Source of the DNA: Candidatus Melainabacteria bacterium
Lineage (GTDB): Bacteria; Cyanobacteriota; Vampirovibrionia; Obscuribacterales; Obscuribacteraceae
DNA length: 47,356 nucleotides
NCBI GenBank assembly: GCA_013288645.1
Contig: JABDBL010000019.1
Coordinates: 1 to 47,356 of the forward strand
Reading direction: 5' to 3'
The position numbers and the translations under genes are program-made. This document shows positions 45,438 through 47,356 of this stretch, piece by piece (within the stretch, counting starts at the first letter, position 1; every line of letters begins with the position of its first letter). The notes beneath the pieces are model-generated. The model did not search any database. It was given only the letters and a program-made list of their open reading frames with translations, and was not told where the DNA came from.

Positions 45438-46337
45438 TCATGTATGGATAGCTCCTAATTGTAGAATGGATCTCCTAATTGAATAACTTACTATTCTAAG
45501 ATAAGCGAGACTCATCAATGCACCATATACAATGGCATCAAGATATTTTCTGCTATGGCGATGGTGTTTGTACCAATAACGATAGAGTCCGCGATGTGAA
45601 GACAAAATCATTTTTATTTTCACTTGTTTTATTGCTTGACCCAGATGATGGAGTACTTTGGCTTTTGGGGTAAACCATATTTCCCAACCAGCTTGCTTAG
45701 CGCGATAACACCAGTCAACTTCTTCAAAGAGCATAAAAAAGCCTTCGTCGAATAATCCTATTTGTGAGAATAATTCTTTTCGGATCAACAAACAAGCGCC
45801 TTCAGGTTGGTCTACCTGTCTTTCGTCGTCATGCCCCCAATCAAGCATTTTATAACTGCGGGCTCTGGACCCTGCTGGCATGATTCGGCTAAGTCCGACT
45901 AATTCGTATAAAAGCGCTGTAAACGATGGAAATGTCCTACAAGAGGACTGGATGCTGCCGTCGGTATTTATCAATTGTGGAGCGACGATGCCGGCGCGAA
46001 GATGATCGTCCAAGAAGGATATTAATGAGCCGATTGCACCGGAATAAATTTCAGTATCTGGATTTAAAAGCAAAACATGTTTTCCTGAAGCTAATTGCAA
46101 AGCTTGATTGTTCGCGCGGGCATAACCGAGATTGTCTTCATTACTTATTAGCTTTACCCAAGGATGATTTTTTGCTACCGCTGTCTGTGAGCCATCAGCA
46201 GAATTGTTATCAATGACATAAACCTCACTCCCGCTGTCAAAGAGATTTAGCGCTTTAAGCTCTATGGACAATGTGTTTAGACACCTGTCAAGTAATTCGC
46301 AGGTATTCCAGTTAACGATAATTACAGAGAGCTGCAA
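45438..46337 (-). CDS. GT2 glycosyltransferase (rhamnosyltransferase-like)
   Basis: 299 residues. SVIIVNWNTCELLDRCLNTL opens a GT-A fold, YVIDNNSADGSQ and NLGYARANNQAL follow, and LLLNPDTEI supplies the metal-binding D-x-E/DxD. DEGFFMLFEEVDWCYRAKQA is the catalytic-base region of WbbL-type rhamnosyltransferases. It is an inverting transferase of glycan assembly. The 3' end has a direct repeat of AATTAGGAG 20 bases apart and an ATCCAT...ATGGAT hairpin (45430-45449) shared with the convergent PATAN gene. Confidence 0.85.
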   Translation of the reverse strand: MQLSVIIVNWNTCELLDRCLNTLSIELKALNLFDSGSEVYVIDNNSADGSQTAVAKNHPWVKLISNEDNLGYARANNQALQLASGKHVLLLNPDTEIYSGAIGSLISFLDDHLRAGIVAPQLINTDGSIQSSCRTFPSFTALLYELVGLSRIMPAGSRARSYKMLDWGHDDERQVDQPEGACLLIRKELFSQIGLFDEGFFMLFEEVDWCYRAKQAGWEIWFTPKAKVLHHLGQAIKQVKIKMILSSHRGLYRYWYKHHRHSRKYLDAIVYGALMSLAYLRIVSYSIRRSILQLGAIHT

Positions 46338-46439
46338 AGCAAAATTCCTTTAATACTCACAGATACATATTAATACAGCCGCTTATCATGCCAGAACTGA
46401 GACAATAGTCAAGGCAAGGTCGAGTGATGGCGGAGTGGA

Positions 46440-46570
46440 CGGCGACGGTGAGGCGCCGAAACGGGAGCCGCAATGGCCTTGGAGGCGTATGGTATACGCC
46501 GGAACGGAGCCATTGATCATGCGTTGAGCCGAGCAGAACGCAGTGGGTCGTAAGGCATATGAGTTATGCC
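46440..46570. other. GC-rich multi-hairpin element in divergent intergenic region
   Basis: Four consecutive inverted repeats lie in 131 bases: CGGCG/CGCCG (46440-46458); a nested pair with outer CAATGGC/GCCATTG (46471-46515) and inner GGCGTAT-ggt-ATACGCC (46484-46500); GCGTT/AACGC (46521-46541); GGCATA/TATGCC (46554-46570). The segment is far GC-richer than its neighbours, and the open frame opposite looks non-coding. It could be a structured RNA, an untranslated leader of the sugar transferase, or a dispersed repeat. Confidence 0.45.
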
Positions 46571-46697
46571 GAGCGTATGCCACTGAAACCAAAACATAAG
46601 AAGGTGAGGAAGAGCATATGATAAGAATATTCTATGAAAAATGTTAAATAGTTTATTTTCAGACCGACTGTTATCAAATACCCCGTAAAATGGGCTC

Positions 46698-47356
46698 ATG
46701 ACTCAGAAAAGTAATGCGAATAAATTAAGTAAGGATACATACACTTCGACAGCGGAATGTATGAAATTGGGCCTTCCTACAGAGGGTAAGAAATCAAAGC
46801 AGCTATTATTTAAAAGATTCACAGATTTTATCGTCTCTATATGTATTTTATTGGCACTCTTTCCTTTATTGTTTGTCATAGTAATAATAATCTGCCTAGA
46901 TTCACCCGGACCGGCGGTTTACCGACAGAAGCGTGTGGGTAGACGGGGTAATTATTTTCAGATTTATAAATTTCGTACTATGTATATGGGTACTCCAGAT
47001 CTACCCACCAGTGAAATGCAAATGCTTCCTACCCGGGTGACAAAATTTGGTAAATTATTGCGCCAAACCAGTCTGGATGAAGTGCCACAATTGTTCAATA
47101 TACTTAAAGGTGAAATGAGTATAGTAGGACCTAGGCCAGCCTTGTATAATCAAGAAGAGTTGACTGCTGAACGTTTACAAACAGGTGTACTTGAATTCCT
47201 GCCTGGCATTACTGGCTGGGCTCAAGTGAATGGCCGTGACGAATTGTCCGACAGTGTCAAAGTCGAGCTGGATAAATGGTATGTTGACCACTGGCATTAT
47301 TTTCTCGACTGGCAGATTATCTTTGCCACATTTAAGGCAGTGTTAAGTGGACGTGG
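46698..47356 (+). CDS. Polyprenyl-phosphate sugar-1-phosphate transferase (partial, runs off the right edge)
   Basis: 219 codons visible from ATG 46698, no stop before the edge. Bacterial sugar transferase (WcaJ/PglC-type) that starts glycan assembly by placing a sugar-1-phosphate on undecaprenyl phosphate. KRFTDFIVSICILLALFPLL is the re-entrant membrane helix; SPGPAVYRQKRVGRRG, YKFRTM, the LDEVPQLFNILKGEMSIVGP catalytic region (Asp127-Glu128) and PGITGWAQVNGRD are all conserved. No second membrane domain precedes it, so it is the monotopic short form. No strong ribosome site is visible. Confidence 0.9.
   Translation, partial: MTQKSNANKLSKDTYTSTAECMKLGLPTEGKKSKQLLFKRFTDFIVSICILLALFPLLFVIVIIICLDSPGPAVYRQKRVGRRGNYFQIYKFRTMYMGTPDLPTSEMQMLPTRVTKFGKLLRQTSLDEVPQLFNILKGEMSIVGPRPALYNQEELTAERLQTGVLEFLPGITGWAQVNGRDELSDSVKVELDKWYVDHWHYFLDWQIIFATFKAVLSGR

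Noticed and set aside
45430..45449. ATCCAT...ATGGAT hairpin as a terminator between PATAN and GT2 genes
   Set aside because: Only a 6-base AT-rich stem with an 8-base loop and no T run on either side, so I did not list it as a terminator.
46386..46592. 68-codon frame on minus
   Set aside because: It lies across the four-hairpin element; the translation has no protein-family character.

Overview
This 47.4 kb window is mainly a large surface-polysaccharide (O-antigen/exopolysaccharide-type) biosynthesis locus. It holds eleven glycosyltransferase-type genes of the soluble (GT2, GT4, GT-B-like) and membrane (GT-C) classes, a Wzm/Wzt-type ABC exporter pair, a polyprenyl-phosphate sugar-1-phosphate transferase running off the right edge, nucleotide-sugar enzymes (a PseB/PseC-like pair and two SDR epimerases), a split transketolase, and tailoring enzymes (two methyltransferases, a PhyH-type dioxygenase, a sulfotransferase). 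The DNA is AT-rich (roughly 35-40% GC by eye). A regulator combining a PATAN/DUF4388 domain with a GGDEF-like domain, a TPR protein fused to an HExxHxxGxxGH zinc protease, and the general style would fit a non-photosynthetic Cyanobacteriota (Melainabacteria/Obscuribacterales-like) genome. That assignment is an inference from style, not a demonstrated match.

Layout. (1) 1-1857: tail of an RHS-type protein with a translationally coupled small ORF, then the secreted TPR metalloprotease. (2) 1926-12008: pseC-pseB (minus), a GT-B-like gene (plus), a four-gene minus operon (Nudix-like, two methyltransferases, PhyH), and a GT-C membrane protein (plus). (3) About 12009-19744: an accessory island interrupting the glycan locus. 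It carries inverted copies of a phased GCCAA-box array, a serine-resolvase C-terminal remnant, an orphan Clp-N domain protein, a ParE-type toxin broken by one base beside an intact antitoxin, a ribbon-helix-helix protein, a GC-rich single-gene cassette, and a plasmid-type replication initiator divergent from an HTH/coiled-coil gene and a membrane protein gene. It reads as an integrated and decaying plasmid. (4) 19745-31029: epimerase, two very large GT-C proteins and a GT4 on minus, a GT4 on plus, and an ArnT-like GT39 protein on minus. (5) 31232-39950: a tightly packed plus-strand operon with overlapping genes: transketolase N and C halves, GT2, DUF4915/TIGR03032 protein, sulfotransferase, SDR, a large GT4 with N-terminal repeats, and, unexpectedly, a ferrochelatase. 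(6) 40094-41855: ABC exporter permease and ATPase, then a terminator. (7) 41856-47356: a perfect palindrome, a 41-residue coiled-coil ORF, a GntR-family regulator, the PATAN regulator, a GT2, a highly structured GC-rich intergenic segment, and the partial initiating sugar transferase.

Working together (inference): the sugar transferase at the right end would prime undecaprenyl phosphate. The GT2/GT4 enzymes would extend the glycan in the cytoplasm, with methyl, sulfo and oxidative tailoring. Wzm/Wzt would export it, and the GT-C proteins would add sugars from polyprenyl donors on the outer face of the membrane. Transketolase, Pse-like and epimerase enzymes would supply unusual sugars. The strongest points for a second look are the integrated plasmid island with its phased inverted arrays, the ferrochelatase carrying a probable [2Fe-2S] cysteine set at the end of a glycan operon, the multi-hairpin element before the sugar transferase, and the PATAN/degenerate GGDEF plus GntR regulators beside the exporter.
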